DNA from: Ruegeria intermedia
GTDB lineage: Bacteria > Pseudomonadota > Alphaproteobacteria > Rhodobacterales > Rhodobacteraceae
Assembly: GCF_900129345.1 (NCBI RefSeq)
Contig: NZ_FQVK01000023.1
Span: 1-64,000 of the forward strand
Direction of reading: 5' to 3'
Length of the DNA: 64,000 nucleotides
A program made the position numbers and the translations under genes. Below, one piece after another: positions 1 through 9,034 of this stretch; position 1 is the stretch's first letter, and each line of letters opens with the position of its first letter. The notes beneath the pieces were generated by a model that saw only the letters and a program-made list of their open reading frames with translations, had not been told where the DNA came from and made no database searches.

Positions 1-236
1 TCTACACCTGTCGGGACGCTGGCGAACGTCCGATCTCGGTCGGTTCTCGCCGGTTGCCACCCGCAGCGAAGTGTTCAGGTTGCATTACATATTTTCGAGT
101 TAAATCAGTAGCTTACGGAAAATTCACCAAATCCGCGCAGTCATCAGGTTCAGAGAATATCGGCCCGGAGAGACCAATTCTGGCCATCTCGCGCCGGGTA
201 AGGTGAATAGCCCCTTCCGCATAACCCTCGAATTCA
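1..236. other. Non-coding left edge, no gene recognised
   Basis: I see no convincing coding frame, RNA or integrase remnant here. Bases about 80-130 are AT-rich compared with the rest of the window and may be a promoter for something off the left edge. No inverted repeat or attachment-site duplication of the neighbouring tRNA end was noticed. Confidence 0.4.
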
Positions 237-262
237 ACGAGAAAATCCGGCCGCAGCCGGAT
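237..262 (-). terminator. Intrinsic terminator of the tRNA-Ser gene
   Basis: On the minus strand a perfect 7-bp stem, ATCCGGC / GCCGGAT (245-262, 4-nt loop), is followed by TTTTCTCGTT. It lies 27 nt beyond the 3' CCA of the tRNA, the expected place for a rho-independent terminator. The run of T is short, so efficiency is uncertain. Confidence 0.6.
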
Positions 263-288
263 CGGGAGAACGCTTTCGCGGGGGCAAG

Positions 289-378
289 TGGCGGGGAGAC
301 AGGGATTCGAACCCTGGGGACGCTCTCACGCCCAACGGTTTTCAAGACCGCCGCATTCGACCACTCTGCCACCTCCCC
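289..378 (-). tRNA. tRNA-Ser(UGA)
   Basis: Read on the minus strand this 90-nt segment folds as a class II tRNA. The acceptor stem begins GGGGAGG and ends TCTCCCC, with discriminator G and an encoded CCA. The D-arm is GCAGAGTGGTCGAATGC, and the anticodon loop CTTGAAA carries the anticodon TGA. The variable arm is long, as in serine tRNAs, and the T-loop is GGTTCGAATCC. It decodes UCA and related serine codons. It stands alone, with a terminator just downstream. tRNA-Ser genes are common integration targets, but no integrase or repeated 3' end is visible in this window. Confidence 0.95.
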
Positions 379-583
379 GGCGCAGGCAGCGGTCTAAGGC
401 CAAGACCCGGTCGTGGCAAGCAAAAAGAGGGATTTCTTGCCGAGGCCGGTTCCTCTGTCTTTTCTTGCCGGTATGCGCGGGCTATGATCCGCGCGAGACG
501 GCTGCGGCATACTGGCATCAGAACCAGGCGGCGGCGGCTTGGACGGGGTCCAACCCGGCCATACAGGCAAGGGAACGCAAAAC

Positions 584-1738
584 ATGGAAACTGCTACACA
601 GACACGCTTTGGTCGGTGGACGGCGTCTGGTGTGATCGTGGCTTTGATGGTGTTGAGCGGTTGTGATGAGGCGCTGTTAGCTGGCGGCCAGTCCAGCAAG
701 CCGAAGCCCGATGGACAGCAAAACGGCGGAGCAACCGAGCTTCTTCCGGAAATTGCAGCCTCCTCGCAACGCGACGTCGAAGCACCGGACGTTTTTCAAG
801 TGACCGAGGCGGGCCTGTGGGACGGGCGGCCGTCATTGGGGGGCGTCTGGGTGGCCCACCCCGACGTGGCCCAACCCGAACGGGTCAAAATCACGAACAC
901 GGCCAATGACAAGTCGGTCTCGGGCGCGCTGTTCCGTCGCGAGCGGAACCTGCCCGGTCCGGCGTTGCAGGTATCCTCGGCAGCGGCCGAAAAACTCGGG
1001 ATGCTGGCCGGCGCGCCGACGCGCCTGACCGTGGTGGCGCTGCGCCGCGAGGCGGTCGAACCCCCGGCACCCGAGGCGGAACCGGCCGGTGATGTCGCCG
1101 CGGACGCCACAGTCAGCGCCACCACGGGCGAGACGCCCGACAAGACCGACGCGGAGGCAACCACTGCGACGGAAGACAAGCCCGCCAAGCGGAAATGGTG
1201 GCAAAAGAAGGAACCCGACGAAACCGCGGCGACCGGTGCAGCAGCCGGCGTGGCGGCGGGCGCTGCGGCCGTTGCCGCGACGGCGCCCCAGCAGACGACC
1301 GCCGACTCCGGCGCAACGGCCACCCTGGCCGACCCCGTCGTGACCCCGCCGGCCGAGAAACCCGCCAAGCGGAAATGGTGGCAGAAAAAGCCCAAGGATG
1401 AAATCACGCAGACGCCGCTGGACCCGATTTCCGGCGCCGCCGCCGCGATTGAAGCGTCCGACCCCACACCGGCCAAAGCCGAGACGGCGCCGACCGGTTC
1501 AAACCTGACGAAGCCCTTCGTGCAGATCGGAACGTTCAGCGAAGAGGGCAATGCCAAGGCCGCCGCCGACAAGGTCAGCAAGAACGGCCTGTCGGCGCAG
1601 GTCCAACAAGTGACGTCGGGCGACAAACAGGTCTGGCGGGTTCTCGTGGGGCCGGCTGCCACGCGGGCCGAACGCCGCGCAATCCTCAGCGACATGAAGG
1701 ATCTCGGGTTCTCCGACGCCTTCATCGCCGCGAAATAA
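584..1738 (+). CDS. SPOR-domain lipoprotein
   Basis: A 384-aa protein. The start is the ATG at 584, preceded by GGGAACG, which gives a short hydrophobic leader ending in the lipobox LSGC, so a periplasm-facing lipoprotein is expected. The middle (about residues 150-310) is a low-complexity Ala/Thr/Pro/Glu linker. It contains the basic-aromatic motif KPAKRKWWQKK twice, near residues 199-209 and 259-269. The last 75 residues (from KPFVQIGTF) match a SPOR domain, which binds denuded glycan strands of septal peptidoglycan. It lies directly upstream of the PBP gene dacC with a 15-nt gap, which supports a cell-wall role. Function beyond SPOR binding is inferred. Confidence 0.85.
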   Translation: METATQTRFGRWTASGVIVALMVLSGCDEALLAGGQSSKPKPDGQQNGGATELLPEIAASSQRDVEAPDVFQVTEAGLWDGRPSLGGVWVAHPDVAQPERVKITNTANDKSVSGALFRRERNLPGPALQVSSAAAEKLGMLAGAPTRLTVVALRREAVEPPAPEAEPAGDVAADATVSATTGETPDKTDAEATTATEDKPAKRKWWQKKEPDETAATGAAAGVAAGAAAVAATAPQQTTADSGATATLADPVVTPPAEKPAKRKWWQKKPKDEITQTPLDPISGAAAAIEASDPTPAKAETAPTGSNLTKPFVQIGTFSEEGNAKAAADKVSKNGLSAQVQQVTSGDKQVWRVLVGPAATRAERRAILSDMKDLGFSDAFIAAK

Positions 1739-1753
1739 ACAGGGAGGCCCAAG

Positions 1754-2920
1754 ATGCCGACTTTGATTCGAACCCTCATTCTTGCCCTCGGCCTGATGCT
1801 GGCGGCGCTGCCTGCCCTGGCCTTCGACACCTCGGCGCGGGCGGCCTATGTGATGGACCAGACCACGGGGACGGTTCTGCTGGCCAAGAATGCCGACGAG
1901 CCGCTGCCGCCGGCGTCGATGTCCAAGCTGATGACGCTGTATGTGGCGTTCGAGGCGCTGCGCGACGGCCGCCTGACGCTGGATGAAAAACTGCCGGTGT
2001 CGGAACACGCCATGAGCTATGGCGGGTCGACCATGTTCCTGAACACGCAGGACCGTGTCCGGGTCGAAGACCTGCTGCGGGGCATCATCGTGCTGTCGGG
2101 CAACGATGCCTGCGTGGTCATTGCCGAGGCGCTCAGCCCGGACGGAACCGAGGCGGGATTTGCCCGCTACATGACCCAGCGCGCCAAGCAGCTGGGCATG
2201 ACCAACTCGACCTTCGCCAATTCCAACGGCTGGCCCGCGGCCGGTCACATGATGTCAGTCAAGGATCTGGCCATCCTTGCGGACCGCCTGATCACCGATT
2301 TCCCGGAATATTACCCGCTGTTCGCCGAGGAAACCTTTGAATTCGACGGCCGCGCCCCGTCGAACGTGAACAACCGCAACCCGCTGCTCAAGCTCGACAT
2401 CGGTGCCGACGGGCTTAAGACCGGCCACACGCAAGAGGCCGGCTATGGCCTTGTCGGGTCGGCCCGGCAGGGCGACCGGCGGGTGATCTTCGTTCTGTCC
2501 GGGCTGGAAAGCACCGCCCGCCGCGCAGAGGAGGCCGAGGCCGTCGTTAACTGGTCGTTTCGAAATTTTGTCGAGAGGAAAGTTGCCACCGCCGAGACGC
2601 CGATAGCCCAGGCCAAGGTCTGGATGGGCGCCCAGAAGACCGTTGGCCTGGTGCCCGAGGGCGACCTGACGCTGCTGTTCCCGGTGCTGGGCGACCAGAA
2701 CGTTCCGGCCGAGGTGGTCTACCAGGGGCCGGTGAACGCCCCGATCCGGAAAGGCCAGCAACTGGCGGAACTGGTGGTCAAGCCCGAAGGCCTGCCCGAG
2801 ATCCGCCGCCCGCTCTATGCGGCCCAGGACGTGCCGCTGGGCGGGTTCGTTGTGCGTCTGATGACGGTGGGCGGCATCGTGCTGAAGGATGTTCTCAATT
2901 CCCCGCTGGAGTCGATGTGA
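1754..2920 (+). CDS. dacC: D-alanyl-D-alanine carboxypeptidase (PBP5/6 type)
   Basis: A 388-aa penicillin-binding protein that trims the terminal D-Ala from peptidoglycan pentapeptides in the periplasm. It has a signal peptide ending near residue 23 (LPALAF). All three active-site motifs are in order: SMSK at 55-58, SGN at 115-117 and KTG at 222-224. A C-terminal beta-rich PBP5_C-like region follows from about residue 265. The ATG at 1754 is preceded by GGGAGG. Its TGA overlaps the GTG start of tmk by 4 nt, so the two are probably translationally coupled. The family is certain; the exact paralogue (dacA/C/D) cannot be told from sequence alone. Confidence 0.93.
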   Translation: MPTLIRTLILALGLMLAALPALAFDTSARAAYVMDQTTGTVLLAKNADEPLPPASMSKLMTLYVAFEALRDGRLTLDEKLPVSEHAMSYGGSTMFLNTQDRVRVEDLLRGIIVLSGNDACVVIAEALSPDGTEAGFARYMTQRAKQLGMTNSTFANSNGWPAAGHMMSVKDLAILADRLITDFPEYYPLFAEETFEFDGRAPSNVNNRNPLLKLDIGADGLKTGHTQEAGYGLVGSARQGDRRVIFVLSGLESTARRAEEAEAVVNWSFRNFVERKVATAETPIAQAKVWMGAQKTVGLVPEGDLTLLFPVLGDQNVPAEVVYQGPVNAPIRKGQQLAELVVKPEGLPEIRRPLYAAQDVPLGGFVVRLMTVGGIVLKDVLNSPLESM

Positions 2921-3558
2921 GCGGGCGCAGGCTGTTCCTGACCTTCGAGGGGATCGACGGATCGGGCAAATCCACCCAGGCACGTCTGCTGGCGGAAACC
3001 CTGCGCGCCGCAGGCCATGACGTGGTGCTGACCCGCGAACCCGGCGGCTCGCCCGGCGCCGAGGAGATCCGTCGACTGGTGCTCGAGGGCGACCCCGACC
3101 GCTGGTCGGCGGAAACCGAGATCCTGCTGTTCACCGCCGCCCGCCGCGACCATCTGGAGCGCACCATCGAGCCGGCGCTGGCGGCCGGCAAGATCGTGAT
3201 CTGCGACCGGTTCGCGGATAGCACCCGGATGTATCAGGGCCTGTCGCGCGGCGATCTGCGCGCGCTGGTGGACCAGTTGCACGCTTTGATGATCCGGCGC
3301 GAACCCGATCTGACCCTGCTGATCGACATGGACCCCGACACCGGCCTGGCCCGGGCCAAGGGCCGGCAGGGCGCGGAAGAGCGGTTCGAGGATTTCGGCC
3401 CCGACCTGCAACGCCGGATGCGCAAGGGGTTCCTGGATCTTGCCAAAGAGTTTCCGAACCGGTTCCGCGTCATCGACGGCAACCGCGACGTCGACAGCGT
3501 GGCCCGCGACGTGGCGGAGATCGTGCATCAGACCCTGCGCCCCCTGCAACAGACATGA
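2917..3558 (+). CDS. tmk: Thymidylate kinase
   Basis: A 213-aa cytosolic kinase that phosphorylates dTMP to dTDP for DNA synthesis. The P-loop GIDGSGKST sits at about residues 12-20. The DRF-type motif CDRFADST and a LID segment with arginines (GRQGAEERF) follow in the expected order, and the length is normal. The start is GTG, fused into the stop of dacC (GTGA), and the stop overlaps the holB ATG (ATGA). This places it in a chain dacC-tmk-holB-tatD-MBL read as one transcript. The tmk-holB pairing is common in bacteria. Confidence 0.96.
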   Translation: MSGRRLFLTFEGIDGSGKSTQARLLAETLRAAGHDVVLTREPGGSPGAEEIRRLVLEGDPDRWSAETEILLFTAARRDHLERTIEPALAAGKIVICDRFADSTRMYQGLSRGDLRALVDQLHALMIRREPDLTLLIDMDPDTGLARAKGRQGAEERFEDFGPDLQRRMRKGFLDLAKEFPNRFRVIDGNRDVDSVARDVAEIVHQTLRPLQQT

Positions 3559-4676
3559 CCGACGATATTCTTCCCCCGGATCAGGTGCCCGGCGCGCCGC
3601 ACCCGCGTCAGACGCAGCAAGTGTTCGGTCAGGACGCGGCCGAAGGCGAGTTCCTGTCGGCCTTCGCCTCGGGGCGGCTGCATCACGGCTGGCTTCTGAC
3701 CGGGCCGCGCGGCGTGGGCAAGGCGACGCTGGCCTGGCGCATCGCCCGGTTCCTTCTGGCGACCCCTGCCCCGCAGGAGGACGGGCTGTTCGAAGCCCCT
3801 CCGGCCCCAACGTCGCTTGACGTTTCGCCCGATCATCCGGTGGCCCACCGCATGCTGGCCGGGGCCGAACCCGGGCTTGCGGTCGTGACCCGCTCGGTGA
3901 ACGAAAAGGACAAGATGCGCAACGAAATCGTGGCCGAGGACATCCGAAAGCTCGGCCGCTTTTTCGGGCTGTCCGCCACGGATGGCGGACGCCGTGTCGT
4001 GATCGTCGACACCGCCGACGACATGAACGTCACCGCGGCGAATGCCCTGCTGAAGATGCTCGAAGAGCCGCCGGCCCGCACCACGCTGCTGCTGGTCTCG
4101 CACCAGCCCTCGCGGCTGCTGCCCACGATCCGGTCGCGGTGCCGGACTCTGCGCCTGTCGCCGCTGTCGCCGCCCGACATGCAGGCGGCGCTGGCCCAGG
4201 CCGGGGCCGACCTGCCACCCAATCCCGACCATCTGGCCGCGCTGGCGGCGGGCTCGGTCGGCGAGGCCATCCGGCTGCTGAACCTGGGCGGACTGGACAT
4301 CTATGCCGAACTGATCGGCATTCTGGGCACCCTCCCCCGGCTGGACCGGCAACGCGCCCTGGCCCTGGCCGAGGCTTCCGCGCAGCGCGGAGCGGCGGAC
4401 CGGTTCGACCTGCTGCTGAACCTGATCGACATCGCCCTGTCGCGCCTGGCCCTGACCGGCGCAACCGGCATGCCCCCCAGCCCCGAGGCCGCACCGGACG
4501 AGCCGGAAACGCTCCGGCGGCTGTCGAACTCGCCGCAGATGGCCCGCCGGTGGGCCGAGGTTGCCGCGGCCATATCCGCGCGGGCCCGTCACGGCCAGGC
4601 AGTCAACCTTGACCCTGCCGCTCTGGTCCTAGATACGGTGTTCAAGATACAGGACTCCGCCGGCCAGAGCAGATGA
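3555..4676 (+). CDS. holB: DNA polymerase III delta' subunit
   Basis: A 373-aa clamp-loader subunit of the replisome. It has a Walker-A-like GPRGVGK near residues 51-57, an AAA+ core with VDTADDMN, the NALLKMLEEPP segment and the SRC sensor motif (IRSRCRTL), all typical of delta'. I do not see the four-cysteine zinc module found in gamma/tau and enterobacterial delta' proteins. The ATG overlaps the tmk stop, and its own stop overlaps the tatD ATG. The gene is essential in most bacteria. Confidence 0.93.
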   Translation: MTDDILPPDQVPGAPHPRQTQQVFGQDAAEGEFLSAFASGRLHHGWLLTGPRGVGKATLAWRIARFLLATPAPQEDGLFEAPPAPTSLDVSPDHPVAHRMLAGAEPGLAVVTRSVNEKDKMRNEIVAEDIRKLGRFFGLSATDGGRRVVIVDTADDMNVTAANALLKMLEEPPARTTLLLVSHQPSRLLPTIRSRCRTLRLSPLSPPDMQAALAQAGADLPPNPDHLAALAAGSVGEAIRLLNLGGLDIYAELIGILGTLPRLDRQRALALAEASAQRGAADRFDLLLNLIDIALSRLALTGATGMPPSPEAAPDEPETLRRLSNSPQMARRWAEVAAAISARARHGQAVNLDPAALVLDTVFKIQDSAGQSR

Positions 4677-5488
4677 ACGACACCAGCCCCCCACCCGCGA
4701 TCACCGACAGCCACTGCCACCTGGATTTTCCCGATTTCGAGGGCCAGTTGGACGAGATCATCACGCGCGCGCAACAGGCCGGCGTGACCCGCATGGTCAC
4801 GATCTGCACCCGCCTGCGCAACGAACCGACCGTACGCGCCATCGCCGAGGCGCATGCCCCGGTGTTCTATGCCGCCGGCACCCACCCCATGAGCGCCGCC
4901 GAAGAGCCGATGGCCACCGTCGATGATCTGGTCGCGCTGGCCGCGCACCCGAAATTCGTGGGCATCGGCGAAACCGGGCTGGATTACCACTATACCGCCG
5001 ACAGCGCCGAGGTTCAGAAACAGTCGCTGCGCATCCATATCGAGGCCGCCCAGCGCACCGGGCTGCCGCTGATCATCCACGCCCGCGCGGCCGATGCCGA
5101 CATTGCCGACATTCTGGGCGCCGAGTTCCGCAACGCGCCCTATTCCTGCGTGATGCATTGCTTTTCCTCCTCGGCCGAGCTGGCCCGGGCGGCGCTGGAC
5201 CTGGGGTTCTACCTGTCGATGTCGGGCATCGCGGCCTTTCCCAAAAGCCACGAGTTGCGCGACATCTTCGCCGCCGCGCCCATCGATCGAATTCTGGTCG
5301 AAACCGACGCCCCCTATCTGGCCCCGCCGCCGCATCGCGGCAAACGCAACGAACCGGCCTTCACCGCCCACACCGCCCGCGTCGGCGCGGAACTGTTCGC
5401 GCTGGACTATGCCGATTTCGCGGCCCGGACCCAGGCCAATTTCGACCGTCTGTTCACCAAGGCCGCCGCCCACGAGGCCGCCGCATGA
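4673..5488 (+). CDS. tatD: TatD-family metal-dependent hydrolase
   Basis: A 271-aa cytosolic hydrolase (TatD DNase family, two-metal TIM barrel). Metal-binding elements are in order: DSHCHLDF near the N terminus, GETGLDYH, IIHARAAD, MHCFSS and ETDAPYLAP. The family includes 3'-5' exonucleases and D-aminoacyl-tRNA deacylases, so the exact substrate is uncertain. The tmk-holB-tatD-MBL order is conserved in many alphaproteobacteria. ATGA overlaps join it to holB upstream and to the next gene downstream. Confidence 0.9.
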   Translation: MNDTSPPPAITDSHCHLDFPDFEGQLDEIITRAQQAGVTRMVTICTRLRNEPTVRAIAEAHAPVFYAAGTHPMSAAEEPMATVDDLVALAAHPKFVGIGETGLDYHYTADSAEVQKQSLRIHIEAAQRTGLPLIIHARAADADIADILGAEFRNAPYSCVMHCFSSSAELARAALDLGFYLSMSGIAAFPKSHELRDIFAAAPIDRILVETDAPYLAPPPHRGKRNEPAFTAHTARVGAELFALDYADFAARTQANFDRLFTKAAAHEAAA

Positions 5489-6291
5489 CCACGCTGCGCT
5501 GCACCATCCTTGGTTGCGGCTCGTCCGGCGGGGTGCCGCGCCTGGGCGGACACTGGGGCGAATGCGATCCCGAAAACCCGCGCAACCGCCGCCGCCGCTG
5601 CTCGATGCTGGTCGAACGCGACGGGCCGGATGGCACCACATCGGTGCTGATAGACACCTCGCCCGACATGCGCAGCCAGCTGCTGGATACCGGCACCGGG
5701 CGGCTGGACGGTGTGGTCTATACCCACTCGCACGCCGACCATGTGCATGGCATCGACGATCTGCGCATGATCGTGTTCAACATGCGCAGCCGCGTCCGCG
5801 TCTGGGCCGACGGCGACACGCAGAACGCGCTGCTCGGGCGGTTCGGCTATGCCTTCATCCAGCCCGAAGGGTCTCCGTACCCGCCGATCCTCGACCTCAA
5901 GACCATCGATGGCCCGTTCGCCGTTGACGGACCCGGCGGGCCGATCCCGTTCCGGCCCTTCACGGTCAACCATGGCTCGATCGACGCGTTGGGGTTCCGG
6001 ATCGGGGATCTGGCCTATCTGCCGGACGTGGCCGAGATCTATGACGAGGCCTGGCCCGAGTTGGAGGGCCTGGACTGCCTGGTGATCGATGCTCTGCGCC
6101 GCAGCCCGCATCCGACCCATGCCCATCTGGACAAAACCCTGGGCTGGATCGAACGGCTGCAACCCAAGCGGGCGATCCTGACCAACATGCACATCGATCT
6201 GGACTATGCCACGGTCGACAGGGAAACCCCCGACCATGTAACCCCCGCCCATGACGGATTGGTGATCGAACAGCCCTTGCCGGGCGCATGA
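5485..6291 (+). CDS. MBL-fold metallohydrolase (PhnP-like)
   Basis: A 268-aa metallo-beta-lactamase-fold phosphodiesterase-type enzyme. The ATG at 5485 overlaps the TatD stop and gives MTTLRCTILGCGSSGG. The metal motif THSHADHVHGIDDLR lies at about residues 88-102, and a late HID motif (TNMHIDLDY) is present. The family resembles PhnP/RNase Z-like phosphodiesterases. There is no phn gene nearby, so phosphonate metabolism is not implied. It is the last gene of the tmk-holB-tatD chain. Confidence 0.85.
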   Translation: MTTLRCTILGCGSSGGVPRLGGHWGECDPENPRNRRRRCSMLVERDGPDGTTSVLIDTSPDMRSQLLDTGTGRLDGVVYTHSHADHVHGIDDLRMIVFNMRSRVRVWADGDTQNALLGRFGYAFIQPEGSPYPPILDLKTIDGPFAVDGPGGPIPFRPFTVNHGSIDALGFRIGDLAYLPDVAEIYDEAWPELEGLDCLVIDALRRSPHPTHAHLDKTLGWIERLQPKRAILTNMHIDLDYATVDRETPDHVTPAHDGLVIEQPLPGA

Positions 6292-6343
6292 CCAACCCCG
6301 TCGCGACAGGCACGGCGCGGAACGAACCGAGGCGAACCGTGAC

Positions 6344-7276
6344 ATGCTGCAAAGCCTGATCGACGTCATTCTGCCGGTCTTCCTGGTCATCGGGGCCGGA
6401 TATGCCGCGACCCGCCTGGGCTATTTCAGGGAAAGCCATGTCGAAGGGTTGATGAAATTCACCCAGGGCTTTGCAATCCCGTGCCTGCTGTTTCTGGCCA
6501 TCGCCCATCTGGACCTGAGCGCCAGCTTCGACCCACGATTGCTGGGCAGTTTCTACTCGGCCGCGTGTCTGTGCTTTATCGCGGGCATGCTGGGCGCCCG
6601 GTTCATCTTTGGGCGCGGCTGGGAGGACTGCGTGGCGATCGGCTTCTGCTGCCTGTTCTCGAACTCGGTCCTGCTGGGCCTGCCGATCACCGAGCGCGCC
6701 TATGGCCCGGACAACCTGACCGGCAACTATGCCATCATCGCCTTCCATTCGCCGTTCTGCTACTGCGTCGGCATTACGGTCATGGAGTTCATCCGCAATC
6801 GCGGCCATGGTGGCCTGCGCATGGTCCGGTCCGTCCTGTCGGCGATGTTCAAGAACGCCCTCATCCTGGGCATCGCGCTTGGGTTCATCGTGAACCTGAC
6901 CGGCCTGGCCATCCCGGCCGTCGTGGACGAGGCGCTGGGGCTGATCACCCGCGCCGCCCTGCCCGGCGCGCTGTTCGCGCTGGGCGGCGTGCTGGTCATG
7001 TACCGGCCCGAGGGCGATCTGCGGACCATCGGTTATGTCTGCTGCGTGTCGCTGATCCTGCATCCCAGCCTCGTCTGGCTGTTCGGAACCGCGACCGCCC
7101 TGCCGCAGGACCTGTTCCGCTCGGGCGTTCTGAACGCGGCGATGGCACCGGGGTTCAACGCCTACATCTTTGCCAACATCTATGGCCGTGCAAAACGCGT
7201 TGCCGCCTCGTCCGTGCTGATCGGAACCGCGGCGTCGATCCTGACGGTCTGGATGTGGCTGACGGTTCTGGGTTGA
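6344..7276 (+). CDS. AEC-family membrane transporter
   Basis: A 310-aa integral membrane protein of the auxin efflux carrier family (Mem_trans). It has about ten hydrophobic segments arranged as two halves, with the characteristic N-terminal stretch IDVILPVFLVIGAGYAATRLGYF and a late APGFNAYIFANIYGRAK segment. Bacterial members move small carboxylates such as malate or malonate; nothing here specifies the substrate. It starts 52 nt after the MBL gene behind GAGGCGAACCGTGAC, so it may be co-transcribed. Confidence 0.88.
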   Translation: MLQSLIDVILPVFLVIGAGYAATRLGYFRESHVEGLMKFTQGFAIPCLLFLAIAHLDLSASFDPRLLGSFYSAACLCFIAGMLGARFIFGRGWEDCVAIGFCCLFSNSVLLGLPITERAYGPDNLTGNYAIIAFHSPFCYCVGITVMEFIRNRGHGGLRMVRSVLSAMFKNALILGIALGFIVNLTGLAIPAVVDEALGLITRAALPGALFALGGVLVMYRPEGDLRTIGYVCCVSLILHPSLVWLFGTATALPQDLFRSGVLNAAMAPGFNAYIFANIYGRAKRVAASSVLIGTAASILTVWMWLTVLG

Positions 7277-7336
7277 GGCCGGATTGACTTCGGCATCGCG
7301 CGCCGCACATATCCCCGAGGAAGACAGGAGACCGCA

Positions 7337-8032
7337 ATGCTGAACGCCGTCATCGTCGCCCACGGGCAACCCTCGGACCCGGCCCCGGCCGAGGCGGCCT
7401 TGGCGCGGCTTGCCGACGAAATCGACCAGTTGACGGACCGGGTCCGCGTGACTTCGGCCACGCTGGCCGCGCCGGGGGCGCTGGAGCAGGTTCTGGAAGG
7501 CCTGGCCGGCGCAGCGGTGATCTATCCGCTGTTCATGGCGAAGGGCTGGTTCGTGACCAGCGCCCTGCCCAAACGTGTGGACGGCCACAATGTGCGGATA
7601 CTCGACCCGCTGGGAACCGACTCGGACTTGCCCCGGATCGTGGCCACCGCCCTGTCCGAGCAGTTGGACCAGCGCGGCTGGCGCGCGGTCGAAACGGACC
7701 TGGTGATCGCTGCGCACGGGTCCGGCCGCAGCCGCAACCCGTCGCTTGTTGCCAACAGCTTTGCAGACAAACTGGCCGGGTTGGTGCCGTTCCACTCGGT
7801 CCGAACAGGCTTTGTCGAAGAGGCACCGTCAATATCCGAAGCCGCCCGCGGCGCCCGCGAAACCGCGCTGTGCCTGCCGTTCTTTGCCTGCACGGGCGGG
7901 CATGTTCTGGACGATGTGCCGACCGAGCTGGCTCGCGCGGGTTTCCGGGGGCTGCAATTGCCGGTCGTCGGTGAACTGGGTGCCGTCAAACACCGCATTG
8001 CCACGGTCTTGGAGGCCGCGGTCACGCGGTGA
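7337..8032 (+). CDS. CbiX/SirB-like chelatase-family protein
   Basis: A 231-aa protein with two half-domains of the sirohydrochlorin chelatase fold. The first begins VIVAHGQPSD, the second LVIAAHGSGRSRNPS near residue 125, and a later segment is FACTGGHVLDDVP. Family members insert Co or Fe into sirohydrochlorin. No cobalamin or siroheme gene is adjacent, so the substrate is inferred from family only. A clear AGGAG lies 7 nt upstream of the ATG. It converges on the GGDEF gene with only 12 bp between them. Confidence 0.75.
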   Translation: MLNAVIVAHGQPSDPAPAEAALARLADEIDQLTDRVRVTSATLAAPGALEQVLEGLAGAAVIYPLFMAKGWFVTSALPKRVDGHNVRILDPLGTDSDLPRIVATALSEQLDQRGWRAVETDLVIAAHGSGRSRNPSLVANSFADKLAGLVPFHSVRTGFVEEAPSISEAARGARETALCLPFFACTGGHVLDDVPTELARAGFRGLQLPVVGELGAVKHRIATVLEAAVTR

Positions 8033-8044
8033 AGCCGGCGGCGC

Positions 8045-9034
8045 TCAGTGCCCGGCCTTTTCCTGCTCGCAATAGAAGCGGTGACAGCCCCGGCCGCTGC
8101 GCTTGGCTTCGTACAGGGCCACATCCGCTGCGTTGAGAATGTCGGCCGGATCCATCGACGGGATCTGCGCGCTGAGCGCGGTGCCGATACTTGCGGAAAT
8201 GGCGCAGGTCTGGCCCTGATAGTCCATCGGCTGTTGAAGCCGTGAAATAAGCCGCTCCGCGATGCGCTGCAGGACGTCTCGGTCGGACAGGCCGCGAAAG
8301 ATCAGCACGAACTCGTCCCCGCCGATGCGGGCCACCGTATCGTCGTTGCGGGTTTCTTCCAGCATGATGCGCGCAGCTTCGCTCAGAACATGGTCGCCGG
8401 CCGCATGCCCCAGTTCGTCATTCACGGCCTTGAAGAAATCAAGGTCCAGGTGCATCAGCGCAAAGGTCGCCTTGCTGGACACGAGATGTTCAAGAATGTG
8501 GTCCATCGCCCGCCGGTTCTTGAGACCGGTCAACGTGTCGGTATAGGCCTGTTCCTCGGCCGCCAGCATCGCGCCCTGCAACCGCAGGTTCAGAGACCGT
8601 GACGCCTCCATGGCGGCCGATTTCGCTTCGACCAGGTAGAGCAGTTCGATTGCCAGATCGGTGCCGGAAAAATCCGCGCTTGTCAGCGCATAGTCGCGGA
8701 CCGCGTCCAGGATCGAAATTCCGAACGACAGGTTGATGACCGCCCCGCCATCCGGCAACGGCGAGACAAGCCCCTTGAGCGCCGTTCGCGGTTCGTCGCG
8801 GAATTTCACCGACAGTTTCACACTGTCGCTTGCCATCAGGTCGCGGAACGACGTGATGGACCGGGGGCGAACCAGATCGAAAACGTCCAGGAAGGCGCGC
8901 CCCGGCATTGGCCGGTCAGAGCGCAGTTTTTGCAGGGTCGGCCCGGCCTGGCGGATGGTTCCGTCGCCATCCAGCAGGACGAACATGGGGCACAAGGTTC
9001 CCAGCAATTCCCCCAGTTGATCGTGATTCAACAT
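8045..9034 (-). CDS. HNOBA-GGDEF diguanylate cyclase
   Basis: A 329-aa protein. Residues about 1-150 match the heme-NO-binding-associated (HNOBA) PAS-like domain: FVLLDGDGTIRQAGP early, then SADFSGTDLAIELLYL and the start of a signalling helix, VEAKSAAMEAS. Residues about 165-325 are a GGDEF domain with an intact GGDEF motif and an RNDD inhibitory I-site just before it. It should make c-di-GMP from two GTP and be subject to product inhibition. No transmembrane segment is seen. Its ATG overlaps the stop of the H-NOX gene by one base (TGATG), so the two are co-translated and presumably partners. Confidence 0.92.
   Translation of the reverse strand: MLNHDQLGELLGTLCPMFVLLDGDGTIRQAGPTLQKLRSDRPMPGRAFLDVFDLVRPRSITSFRDLMASDSVKLSVKFRDEPRTALKGLVSPLPDGGAVINLSFGISILDAVRDYALTSADFSGTDLAIELLYLVEAKSAAMEASRSLNLRLQGAMLAAEEQAYTDTLTGLKNRRAMDHILEHLVSSKATFALMHLDLDFFKAVNDELGHAAGDHVLSEAARIMLEETRNDDTVARIGGDEFVLIFRGLSDRDVLQRIAERLISRLQQPMDYQGQTCAISASIGTALSAQIPSMDPADILNAADVALYEAKRSGRGCHRFYCEQEKAGH

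Noticed and set aside
289-378. tRNA-Ser as an integration site for a genomic island
   Set aside because: No integrase, no repeated 3' tRNA end and no change in gene character to the right. The left side is cut off by the window, so it cannot be judged there.
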